DNA of 64,000 nt from Pontibacter silvestris (lineage in GTDB: Bacteria; Bacteroidota; Bacteroidia; Cytophagales; Hymenobacteraceae). The notes beneath the pieces are model-generated. The model saw nothing but the letters and a program-made list of their open reading frames with translations, did not search any database and was not told the origin of the DNA. The stretch is taken from assembly GCF_020907275.1 (NCBI RefSeq), contig NZ_JAJJWI010000006.1, positions 62,001-126,000 on the forward strand, read 5' to 3'. Position 1 is the stretch's first letter. Every line of letters begins with the position of its first letter. Positions 54,224 to 61,342 of this stretch are shown piece after piece. The position numbers were made by a program, and so were the translations under genes.

Positions 54224-55285
54224 CTAGGCGTAATAATGAAGGAAAAAGCGTTTTAGCTCTTCGTATTCTTCGTCGAGTATGGCAGGAAAGTTAGCAATAC
54301 GAACAGTATTCCGAGCCCACGGGCCGTAGCCATTCCCCAACCTTATGTTGTGGTGCATTGCCCGCTTCTTCATCTCGTCTATTATCCGTTCCTGCGCCTG
54401 AATGGCTACAACTGTTTTAGAGCGAACTTCATGGTTCTCTACCAATAGTTTAAAATCGGTGAATTGCTCAAAGAAAGTGTAGAGGTCCAGAGCCCGCTCT
54501 GTTAGCTGCTTGTCGATGCTCTTTATAAATACTCTGTCTTCCAGCACCCGCTTCATTAGGTAGAGGTTAAGCCCATTGGGCGTGTGTGTGGTCTGGTAGT
54601 TGAGCATTTTCTCATACATCGATACCAGGTTGTTGTAATGTGCCTTTTGCCCCATTTGCTTGGCTCTGAAAATTGAGCGGGGGGAGCAGGCCATTAGCGC
54701 CAGTCCGGCTGGCAAACCAAAGCACTTCTGAACAGAGGCAAACCAGATATCAGCCTTTATAAACTTCAGGTTCAGACCAGCCATAGATGAAGTCGCATCT
54801 ACAGCTATTAGTGTGTCGCGGTAACGGTTGTGCAGGTTAAGTATGGTTGTCGGCGATACCTGGGTTCCGTTAGAGGTCTCGTTTTGGGTAAAGCAAATCA
54901 GTTCTGTATCGGAGGAGATGTTTAGCTGCTCGACAGGCATGGGCTCATTCAGGTCAAAAGCAGTACCTTCAGAACTTGGACGTAGTTTCCGGGCATACTC
55001 GCACCACTTCTCGCCAAAGGAGCCATTGTATATATGGAAGCTTTTGTGCTTTGTAAGGCTCTGAATAAGCACCTCCCAGCATTCAGTGGCAGAAGAAGTA
55101 AAGAAGATATAGTAATCCTGCGGAATGTTAAGCTTACGCTTTATTAAGCCTAGCAGCGTACGCGACAACTGTACAAAATGCTCTCCTCTATGGGGCGCGC
55201 TTAATATACCATCGTCATACGCATCTACCATATAGTTACGTACTTCAGGGTATACTTTAGATGGGCCTGGATAAAAGTTAAGCAT
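54224..55285 (-). CDS. Class V aminotransferase (phosphoserine aminotransferase-like)
   Basis: 353 aa from ATG 55285 (MLNFYPGPSKVYPEV). The frame is open to 55315, but a TACTTTTG promoter box overlaps that region. The PLP lysine is in ADIWFASVQKCFGLPAG (about residue 190). Other marks are YNGSFGEKWCEYARKL near 85, FTQNETSNGTQVSPTTIL near 125 and VDATSSMAGLNL near 165; these resemble SerC-like enzymes (TSNGT, DATSS). It would interconvert 3-phosphohydroxypyruvate and phosphoserine or act on a related amino acid. The canonical serC/serA context is absent, so the substrate is not certain. Confidence 0.85.
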   Translation of the reverse strand: MLNFYPGPSKVYPEVRNYMVDAYDDGILSAPHRGEHFVQLSRTLLGLIKRKLNIPQDYYIFFTSSATECWEVLIQSLTKHKSFHIYNGSFGEKWCEYARKLRPSSEGTAFDLNEPMPVEQLNISSDTELICFTQNETSNGTQVSPTTILNLHNRYRDTLIAVDATSSMAGLNLKFIKADIWFASVQKCFGLPAGLALMACSPRSIFRAKQMGQKAHYNNLVSMYEKMLNYQTTHTPNGLNLYLMKRVLEDRVFIKSIDKQLTERALDLYTFFEQFTDFKLLVENHEVRSKTVVAIQAQERIIDEMKKRAMHHNIRLGNGYGPWARNTVRIANFPAILDEEYEELKRFFLHYYA

Positions 55286-55299
55286 AAAGGCGAAAGTAG

Positions 55300-55307
55300 C
55301 AAAAGTA
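55300..55307 (-). promoter_or_regulatory. Promoter -7 box for class V aminotransferase
   Basis: Minus-strand TACTTTTG matches TAnnTTTG. The predicted start near 55293 lies just before ATG 55285 and excludes ATG 55315. Confidence 0.5.
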
Positions 55308-55368
55308 TAGCACAAGTGCTATATAATAGGTTTTTAAGTTTTAAATAGACGTAGCTGTACAGGAATTG

Positions 55369-55824
55369 TTACGAATTCTTTACACCAAATCCGATTTGTT
55401 TTGGCTTCATACGCTCAAAGTATTGTAATGCAAGCCGATAACTGTCAAGCCCAAAGCCACTAATACTGCCTGTGCAGTAAGGAGCAATCATACTTTTATG
55501 CCGGAAAGCTTCACGGGCGAAAACATTAGAAATATGCACTTCTACTACAGGGCAATCTATTGCCTTTATAGCATCAGAAATAGCAACAGAGGTATGTGTG
55601 TAGGCCCCTGCATTTAGCACGATACCTTTGTATGAGAAACCTACTTCATGCAGTTTATCAATCAGAACACCTTCTGTGTTAGACTGAAAATAAGTTAGTT
55701 CCAGGTCTGAGAAATCTTCTTTCAGTTCTTCGAAATAATCTTCAAAAGAGCGGCTACCATAAATAGATTTTTCCCGGGTGCCCAGCAGGTTCAGGTTAGG
55801 CCCGTTCAGAATGAGTATCTTCAT
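55369..55824 (-). CDS. aroQ: 3-dehydroquinate dehydratase, type II
   Basis: 151-aa dodecameric shikimate-pathway enzyme that removes water from 3-dehydroquinate. Motifs: ILNGPNLNLLGTREKSIYGS (residues 4-23, with Arg and the catalytic Tyr near 22), FQSNTEGVLIDKLHEV, LNAGAYTHTSVAISDAI near residue 75, and VEVHISNVFAREAFRHKSMI near 98 (His and Arg of the active site). Length is normal. It is divergent from xerD, with a minus-strand TACCTTTG box at 55864-55871 and an adjacent one at 55856-55863. Confidence 0.96.
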   Translation of the reverse strand: MKILILNGPNLNLLGTREKSIYGSRSFEDYFEELKEDFSDLELTYFQSNTEGVLIDKLHEVGFSYKGIVLNAGAYTHTSVAISDAIKAIDCPVVEVHISNVFAREAFRHKSMIAPYCTGSISGFGLDSYRLALQYFERMKPKQIGFGVKNS

Positions 55825-55855
55825 TTGGGTTTAAGTATGCGTTATAGCTGATTTC

Positions 55856-55871
55856 CAAAGGTACAAAGGTA
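55856..55871 (-). promoter_or_regulatory. Tandem -7-like boxes for aroQ
   Basis: Two adjoining minus-strand copies of TACCTTTG (55856-55863 and 55864-55871), each matching TAnnTTTG. Either could set the start of aroQ. No clear -33 TTTG. Confidence 0.45.
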
Positions 55872-55880
55872 AGGATTAAC

Positions 55881-55888
55881 TATCTTTG
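55881..55888 (+). promoter_or_regulatory. Promoter -7 box for xerD
   Basis: TATCTTTG matches TAnnTTTG, back-to-back with the aroQ boxes. Transcription would start near 55895. Confidence 0.45.
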
Positions 55889-55983
55889 CTGTTATCATTG
55901 ATAAAAGAAAGTCATATAAAAGATAGAATATGACAAACCATGCATATTCTATCTTTTATCTTTACGAGTCTTTCCTCCTGATT

Positions 55984-56883
55984 ATGAACTGGCCAATCTG
56001 TATAAAGCAATTTGAACAATACCTTCGGCTTGAGAAGTCGCTGTCGGGCAACTCTGTAGAGGCGTACCAGCGCGATATCCGGAAGCTGACAGAATTTTTA
56101 AGTTTTAAAGGCCTGGAAGTACAGCCTGAGCAGATAACACCTGAAGTACTGCGTGATTTTCTGGAGTGGATAACAGAACTAGGTATGACTGCCCATTCTC
56201 AGGCACGTACTCTGTCCGGTATTCGTGCTTTTTATAAGTTCCTGATTATGGAAGATATGCTCGCGCATGACCCTACCGATACCATAGAAGCTCCTAAACT
56301 GGATCGTAAATTGCCTGACACACTTGCCTTTCATGAAATAGAAGAACTGCTTGCTGTCATAGACCTGTCTACGCCGGAGGGAACGCGTAACCGCGCTATG
56401 CTGGAGACGCTTTACAGCTCTGGTCTGCGTGTGTCAGAGTTATTAGAGTTGCGCATCAGTAACCTGTATGAAGACATGGGCTTTCTGAAGATAACTGGTA
56501 AAGGTGACCGGGAGCGCCTGGTGCCTATTGGCCGGGATGCACTGAAGCATATCCGCCTGTACCTGGATGGGGTACGCTGCCACCTGACTATTAAGAAAGG
56601 TTACGAAGACTACGTTTTCCTGAACCGCCGTGGTGCCAAGCTAACGCGGGTAATGGTGTTTACTATCATTAAAGACCTTACTGCCAAAGCAGGGATTCAG
56701 AAAACAGTAAGCCCCCATACCTTCCGCCATTCTTTTGCGACCCACTTAATTGAGGGAGGTGCCGACCTTCGTGCCGTACAGGAAATGCTGGGGCATGAGT
56801 CTATCACTACCACAGAAATTTACACGCACCTCGACAGAGACTATCTAAAGCAGGTGATCAAGGACTTCCATCCGAGGAGTTAG
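55984..56883 (+). CDS. xerD: Tyrosine recombinase XerD
   Basis: 299 aa from ATG 55984 (MNWPICIKQFEQYLRLEKSL); the in-frame ATG at 55930 adds 18 unlikely residues. It resolves chromosome dimers at dif sites with a partner recombinase, in concert with FtsK (encoded at the right end of this window). The N-terminal SAM-like DNA-binding domain spans about 1-100. The catalytic domain holds Arg in YSSGLRVSELLEL near 150, Lys in TGKGDRERLVPIG, the His-x-x-Arg box in SPHTFRHSFATHLIEGG near 245, and the nucleophile Tyr in TEIYTHLDRDYL near 280. Core motifs fit XerD more than phage integrases. Confidence 0.93.
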   Translation: MNWPICIKQFEQYLRLEKSLSGNSVEAYQRDIRKLTEFLSFKGLEVQPEQITPEVLRDFLEWITELGMTAHSQARTLSGIRAFYKFLIMEDMLAHDPTDTIEAPKLDRKLPDTLAFHEIEELLAVIDLSTPEGTRNRAMLETLYSSGLRVSELLELRISNLYEDMGFLKITGKGDRERLVPIGRDALKHIRLYLDGVRCHLTIKKGYEDYVFLNRRGAKLTRVMVFTIIKDLTAKAGIQKTVSPHTFRHSFATHLIEGGADLRAVQEMLGHESITTTEIYTHLDRDYLKQVIKDFHPRS

Positions 56884-57004
56884 CAGAAAAGATTAGGTTT
56901 TAATATATATTACTATATATATGTGAATAGCTATAAATAGTAGGCGCGCCTGTATCTGGCTGTAGCTAATAATCTTAATTCACCTAACTTAAACAAACTT
57001 AAGC

Positions 57005-57886
57005 ATGGAGGTTACTACAACTGCTCCTTTGGTTGAGGCTGTACCAGCCACAGAAGACTTATCTATTAGTGTAAAAAGAGCCTGGGGGTACTTAGGGATT
57101 TATTCCTTGTTTAGCATGTTGGGAGCGGGCCTGGTTGCTCTTTTAGCCTTGCCTAGTCTTGAATTAATAGAAATAGAAAGTTCTCTTTTTATGTTCCTGG
57201 CTTATGTAATGCCGTTTTTAGGCTTTGCCTTATATTTGAAGCGTAAAAGGAAGCTCTCAGTAATTTTTCTGCCTGAAACCAATCAAAAGCGGGTGCCAAT
57301 CAGCTTATACTTGCTGATTCCACCAATCATAGTTACATCAGGAATAATTCTAGATCCACTGCTTAGTTTACTTCCCTTACCTGATTTTTTAAGAAAGATG
57401 GTGCAGGATGATATGAGCAGAGGTGGCTGGTTGGTGTCTTTAACAGTAGTAGTGGCAGCACCTGTGCTGGAAGAGCTATTATTACGGGGCTTACTTTTGC
57501 GTGGCATGCTTAAAACGTCTGGTGCAGGCAAAGCTATTATTTGGTCTAGTATCATGTTTGCTGTTCTACACCTTAACTTTTACCAGGGAGTTGGTTCTTT
57601 TGTGCATGGCTTATTCTTAGGCTGGATTTTTTACAAAACGCGCTCGCTCTGGCCTTGTGTATTCTTTCATTTTACCAATAACTTAGTATCTACCATTGTT
57701 CCTTATCTTCTGCCCAAGAATGTAGATCCCTTTGCCAGTTTATACGTGCTAATTGGTAATGCCACTACTTTTTGCGTGGTATATAGCCTGGCTGTTATTC
57801 TGTTTGTTACATGTGCCTTTTTAATGAAAAGGCTGCTTAGCGATGCGACACGTGTTGGTGAGGAAGATGCATTGATTTATTCATAG
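57005..57886 (+). CDS. CPBP family intramembrane metalloprotease
   Basis: 293-aa protein with about eight membrane helices. The CPBP (CAAX/bacteriocin-processing) motifs are seen in order: APVLEELLLRGLLLRGML near residue 158 (paired Glu and Arg), AVLHLNFYQGVGSFVHGLFL near residue 187 (His), and CVFFHFTNNLVS near 220 (His). These residues bind zinc in the membrane. Substrates and roles vary; in bacteria some cleave signal peptides or provide bacteriocin immunity. Not an obvious operon member; a short gap precedes the Tat dipeptidase gene. Confidence 0.88.
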   Translation: MEVTTTAPLVEAVPATEDLSISVKRAWGYLGIYSLFSMLGAGLVALLALPSLELIEIESSLFMFLAYVMPFLGFALYLKRKRKLSVIFLPETNQKRVPISLYLLIPPIIVTSGIILDPLLSLLPLPDFLRKMVQDDMSRGGWLVSLTVVVAAPVLEELLLRGLLLRGMLKTSGAGKAIIWSSIMFAVLHLNFYQGVGSFVHGLFLGWIFYKTRSLWPCVFFHFTNNLVSTIVPYLLPKNVDPFASLYVLIGNATTFCVVYSLAVILFVTCAFLMKRLLSDATRVGEEDALIYS

Positions 57887-57964
57887 TGCAGATAGCAGGA
57901 GTAGGTACTGATATATTTGAGAACAAGCATTTCGTGCTCATAAAGGTGTAAAGAAAAAGAAATT

Positions 57965-59089
57965 ATGGATAGTACAAACCAAGAATGGTCAAGGAGGAAG
58001 TTTATCGCAACTGTGTCAGGTGCAGGAGCAGCAATGATGTTAAACACTTTTTCATCTTTGGCTAACAATGAAAACGCAGATTCACGAGTAGCTAAAATCA
58101 TAGCAAAAACTACCGGCATTGACACACACAATCATATTGATGTTCCTTTTAAGGCAGAAGATTTTATTTGTCAAAAATATGATTTGGCTGGAGAGATTAA
58201 AAAGTCTGGTTTATCCGCTATCTGTATGACATTTCAAGTTGATCGTCCGAAACTAACTGAACCAGGAGAAGCTTATAAAAGATTCATAAGCTGTTTAGAC
58301 GAAATGGATGAAATTCTGAAGGACAACAACATGAAACGAGCCCTTAACTTTTTAGATTTAAAAAAAGCTCGAAAACAAAACAAGCCAATAGTTATTCAAT
58401 CAGTAGAAGGCGGACATTTTATTGAAGGACAAATAGAACGACTAGAAGTTGCCTATAATAGAGGGGTAAGACATTTAGGATTGCTGCACGACAACCAATC
58501 TTTCGTGCCATTAGGCGACATTTATACCAACCCGGCACAGTTTGGAGGACTCACCGAATTTGGAGCTAATGTAATTAAAGAATGTAATAGACTCGGTATT
58601 CTCGTTGACCTTGCACATTGTAGCAATGAGACCATTGATGATGCACTTAAAGTAACAACTAAGCCAATACTCATATCTCATACAGGGCTAAATACACAAT
58701 TAGGTAAAAATGAGAAAATGGCAAAAATGATGATGCCGAGGCTCATTAGTAAAGAACAAGCTAAAATTGTAGCAAATGCTGGTGGTGTTATTGGTCTTTG
58801 GACACATCTTGCGGACACTCCCCTGGAATACGCACAAAATATACGTGCCATGGTAGACGTGATTGGAACAGAACACGTTTGTATAGGAACAGATACTAAA
58901 ATGGCAGTACCTGCAAATTCTAATGCGCAATCCGGGAATAAAACGAATACAGCCTGGAAAAACGAAAAAGGCAGTTTCTTCTACACCGTAGTTGATGCTA
59001 TGTTGAAGTCAGGATTCACAGAAAATGAAATAGCTAAAATCGGAGGTAAGAATTATAGCCGAATATTTGACAAAGCAACAAGCGTGTAA
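57965..59089 (+). CDS. Tat-exported membrane dipeptidase family (M19) protein
   Basis: 374-aa metal-dependent amidohydrolase. The N-terminus WSRRKFIATVSGAGAAMML is a twin-arginine signal (residues 9-27), so export is in folded form. M19 features: GIDTHNHIDVPF near 50 (HxH metal pair), VIQSVEGGHFIEGQIERLEV near 140 (bridging Glu), VDLAHCSNETIDDAL near 213 and PILISHTGLN near 230 (His ligands), and CIGTDTKMAVPA near 305 (Asp). M19 enzymes hydrolyse dipeptides, including D-amino-acid ones. The base composition is more A-rich than its neighbours, a possible sign of transfer, though weak. Confidence 0.88.
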   Translation: MDSTNQEWSRRKFIATVSGAGAAMMLNTFSSLANNENADSRVAKIIAKTTGIDTHNHIDVPFKAEDFICQKYDLAGEIKKSGLSAICMTFQVDRPKLTEPGEAYKRFISCLDEMDEILKDNNMKRALNFLDLKKARKQNKPIVIQSVEGGHFIEGQIERLEVAYNRGVRHLGLLHDNQSFVPLGDIYTNPAQFGGLTEFGANVIKECNRLGILVDLAHCSNETIDDALKVTTKPILISHTGLNTQLGKNEKMAKMMMPRLISKEQAKIVANAGGVIGLWTHLADTPLEYAQNIRAMVDVIGTEHVCIGTDTKMAVPANSNAQSGNKTNTAWKNEKGSFFYTVVDAMLKSGFTENEIAKIGGKNYSRIFDKATSV

Positions 59090-59438
59090 TAAAACATTCA
59101 CTAGAAAAGTAATAAATATGGCAGGTAATAATGTATAAACGCAATAGCGGAGATAGTGCCAAAGTAAGTGAATAAGGTTTAAGTTAGTTATAAATCGAAA
59201 TTTAGTACATAAAAGGTGCTACTGCGTTTATAACAGCCCGTTAAGAGGCCGCAAGGGAATCAGACATGGTAAAAGTAAAGTGCCTGTTTAAACTAAACAG
59301 GCACCATTGTTATTGCAACTTTAGTTAAGAGTTTCTGCCATTGTTGGAGCTTTATAACAGTACCAACAAGAGAGATAAGTAAATTATTGCAAAAAGCACA
59401 TTCAGAGCATGTAGCATAGTAATGCTGCTGTATCAGAA
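59090..59438. other. Intergenic region with a hairpin
   Basis: About 350 nt without a credible gene. It holds an 11-bp perfect hairpin, GTGCCTGTTTA / TAAACAGGCAC (59280-59290 with 59294-59304), between the convergent dipeptidase and small-protein genes, probably the terminator for one or both. Confidence 0.55.
59280..59304. terminator. Hairpin between convergent genes
   Basis: 11-bp perfect stem with an AAC loop. T-rich sequence follows on the minus strand, so it more likely ends the small-protein transcript. Confidence 0.55.
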
Positions 59439-59654
59439 CTACTCCACTTTATCCGATGAGGAATCTTCTTTTCTTTCTTCCGGGGGAGTGGAGGTTATAT
59501 TGCCAAACTCATCTACATAAGCAATCATCTCTTCCAGGCTTCCGCCAGTAGAGTTTTCCTGGCGCTCTTGTTTACGCTGCTCTTTTTCTTCTCTCTTCTT
59601 AAGTCTTTTCTTTTCGCGCTGCTTCTTCATGAAGGTGTTTTGAGATCTAGCCAT
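59439..59654 (-). CDS. Small charged protein of the Bacteroidota MARSQNTF type
   Basis: 71-aa protein. Residues 1-33 are strongly basic with Lys/Arg repeats in a helix (MARSQNTFMKKQREKKRLKK, then REEKEQRKQERQ); the middle reads STGGSLEEMIAYVDEFGNIT and the tail is acidic (PPEERKEDSSSDKVE). The pattern (basic helix, GGxLEEMIAYVDExGNI, TPP) recurs in a small conserved Bacteroidota family. From memory, such proteins are sometimes annotated near cold-shock genes; I infer a nucleic-acid-binding role only weakly. It has an unusually long predicted leader of about 330 nt. Confidence 0.8.
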   Translation of the reverse strand: MARSQNTFMKKQREKKRLKKREEKEQRKQERQENSTGGSLEEMIAYVDEFGNITSTPPEERKEDSSSDKVE

Positions 59655-59983
59655 AGGTTATATCTTAAAGGTTATACATGCTGCCCCTGCTGCTCAGGAA
59701 AATACTACAAACTCAGGGCAGGGCTTTGGTGATAGACGCGATGCGCCCTAACAGGAGGAAGGCTTCTGAAATTGTGCCACAGGCATTTTGCATCCTGTTT
59801 CTTGAAACCTAAACTTACCGCTTCAACTCCTTAAAAAGTGAAGTTCAGAGAGGCATTATTTTGCATTCTTTTTTTAAGTTAAATCAAGAAAAAGCATGAA
59901 GAGCTGATTCTTTGAATGCGCTGAAGGAACAAGAACTTACCGTATCTTTAAACGGAGTTATGTGAGGATGTTACAAAGCCTTC
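59655..59983 (-). other. Long predicted 5' leader of the small basic-protein gene
   Basis: No gene is seen. A minus-strand TACCTTTG box at 59989-59996 predicts transcription from about 59983, giving a leader of about 330 nt. Two imperfect copies of a module lie within it: minus-strand GATGCAAAATGCCTGT-like sequence at 59779-59795 and GAATGCAAAATAATGCCTCT at 59849-59868. Each is preceded (5' on the transcript) by CGGTAAGTT, at 59812-59820 and 59934-59942. Confidence 0.45.
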
Positions 59984-59988
59984 CATTG

Positions 59989-59996
59989 CAAAGGTA
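59989..59996 (-). promoter_or_regulatory. Promoter -7 box for the small basic-protein transcript
   Basis: Minus-strand TACCTTTG matches TAnnTTTG. No clear -33 TTTG; the upstream region is A/T-rich. Confidence 0.45.
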
Positions 59997-60199
59997 CAAA
60001 AAAATATGTGAAATTCCAGGTTTTAAGAGGATTAACCATGGCTAATTTACATTTTATCATTTATAAGAAGGTTTTCCGGGAATACTGTGTAAAGACCTTG
60101 GGTGCTGCTAATACCATAGCAAGCAACTAAAACAGAGGCTATTGTATAGTTGAAATACAGAAAGCCTCCATTTTGTAAGCACCATATCCTTTCACTTTC
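59997..60199. other. Divergent promoter region, pyrD side
   Basis: About 200 nt of AT-rich DNA between the divergent small-protein leader and pyrD. It contains a TTTG at 60172-60175, 24 nt before the TATCTTTG box at 60200-60207. Confidence 0.4.
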
Positions 60200-60207
60200 T
60201 ATCTTTG
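60200..60207 (+). promoter_or_regulatory. Promoter -7 box for pyrD
   Basis: TATCTTTG matches TAnnTTTG, 25 nt before the GTG start of pyrD. A TTTG lies 24 nt upstream, longer than the usual spacer. Confidence 0.5.
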
Positions 60208-60232
60208 CAAGCAACATTTCACTTTAGCTGCC

Positions 60233-61264
60233 GTGTACAAAAATATTATCCGTCCGCTTCTTTTTAAGCTTGATCCTGAGAGAGTTCATTATTTAACAGC
60301 TGACACGTTAAAAGCTGCCTATAAATTACCTTTTACCAAAGGTGTTAGCAGCAGTATGTTTCAGGTGCAGGACAAGCGGCTTGAGCGTGAACTGTTTGGC
60401 TTGAAGTTCCCGAACCCAGTTGGCCTGGCAGCAGGATTTGATAAAGATGCCCGCCTGATTGATGAACTCTCAAATTTTGGGTTTGGCTTTATTGAGATAG
60501 GTACGCTTACACCTAAACCTCAGTCTGGGAACCCGAAGCCACGCTTGTTTCGTTTGCCGCAGGACCAGGCCATCATTAACAGAATGGGTTTTAATAACGA
60601 GGGAGTTGATGCAGCCGTAGAGCGCTTACGACAGCGCAGGAGCAATATTGTAGTAGGTGGTAACATTGGCAAAAATAAAGTAACTCCAAACGAGGAGGCT
60701 ACCAGCGATTATCTTTATTGCTTTAAAGCTCTATTTGATGTAGTGGACTATTTTGTAGTAAATGTAAGCTCGCCAAACACGCCAGACCTACGGGCTTTGC
60801 AGGAAAAAGAACCACTGCAGCAATTGCTGCTTACATTGCAGGAGCAGAATAGCAAAATGGCTAAACCCAAGCCGCTGCTGCTCAAAATAGCTCCAGACCT
60901 GAACGAGCCACAGTTGAATGACATTATAGAGATTGCGACAGAAGCAAAGCTAAGTGGCCTTATTGCCACCAATACCACCATTAGCCGTGAGAAATTAACA
61001 ACAGCTGATCAGCAGGTTACAGCTATGGGAGCAGGAGGGCTTAGTGGAAAGCCGCTTACGCAGCATTCCACTCAAATAATTAAATACCTGCGTCAGCACT
61101 TGCCGCAGGAAACCCGGATTATTGGGGTAGGTGGTATTATGTCGGCAGATGATGCCATAGAAAAGCTAGATGCAGGAGCAGATTTAATACAGCTATATAC
61201 AGGGTTTATTTACGAAGGGCCCTGGCTCATTAAAGGAATTAATAAAAAATTACTCACCAGATAA
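60233..61264 (+). CDS. pyrD: Dihydroorotate dehydrogenase (quinone), class 2
   Basis: 343-aa FMN enzyme of pyrimidine synthesis, bound to the inner membrane by an N-terminal helix pair ([20 protein letters not shown]). Start is GTG 60233, since no ATG is available nearby. Motifs: [20 protein letters not shown] near 62, [20 protein letters not shown] near 84, NRMGFNNEG near 115, GGNIGKNK, the catalytic-Ser motif [17 protein letters not shown] near 178, [10 protein letters not shown] near 225, and the FMN-phosphate loop [29 protein letters not shown] near 300. The class 2 type uses menaquinone. Confidence 0.96.
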   Translation: MYKNIIRPLLFKLDPERVHYLTADTLKAAYKLPFTKGVSSSMFQVQDKRLERELFGLKFPNPVGLAAGFDKDARLIDELSNFGFGFIEIGTLTPKPQSGNPKPRLFRLPQDQAIINRMGFNNEGVDAAVERLRQRRSNIVVGGNIGKNKVTPNEEATSDYLYCFKALFDVVDYFVVNVSSPNTPDLRALQEKEPLQQLLLTLQEQNSKMAKPKPLLLKIAPDLNEPQLNDIIEIATEAKLSGLIATNTTISREKLTTADQQVTAMGAGGLSGKPLTQHSTQIIKYLRQHLPQETRIIGVGGIMSADDAIEKLDAGADLIQLYTGFIYEGPWLIKGINKKLLTR

Positions 61265-61342
61265 TTTCAAATGCCTGCTACTTTGCTGCGTGCAGTGAAG
61301 CGAAAAAGTGTAAATTTGAGATCTTAATGTTTAGTAGAGGGT

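Noticed and set aside
57965..59089. Horizontally acquired dipeptidase gene
   Set aside because: A-rich codon use is suggestive, but there are no flanking repeats, tRNA or mobility genes, and composition by eye is not reliable.
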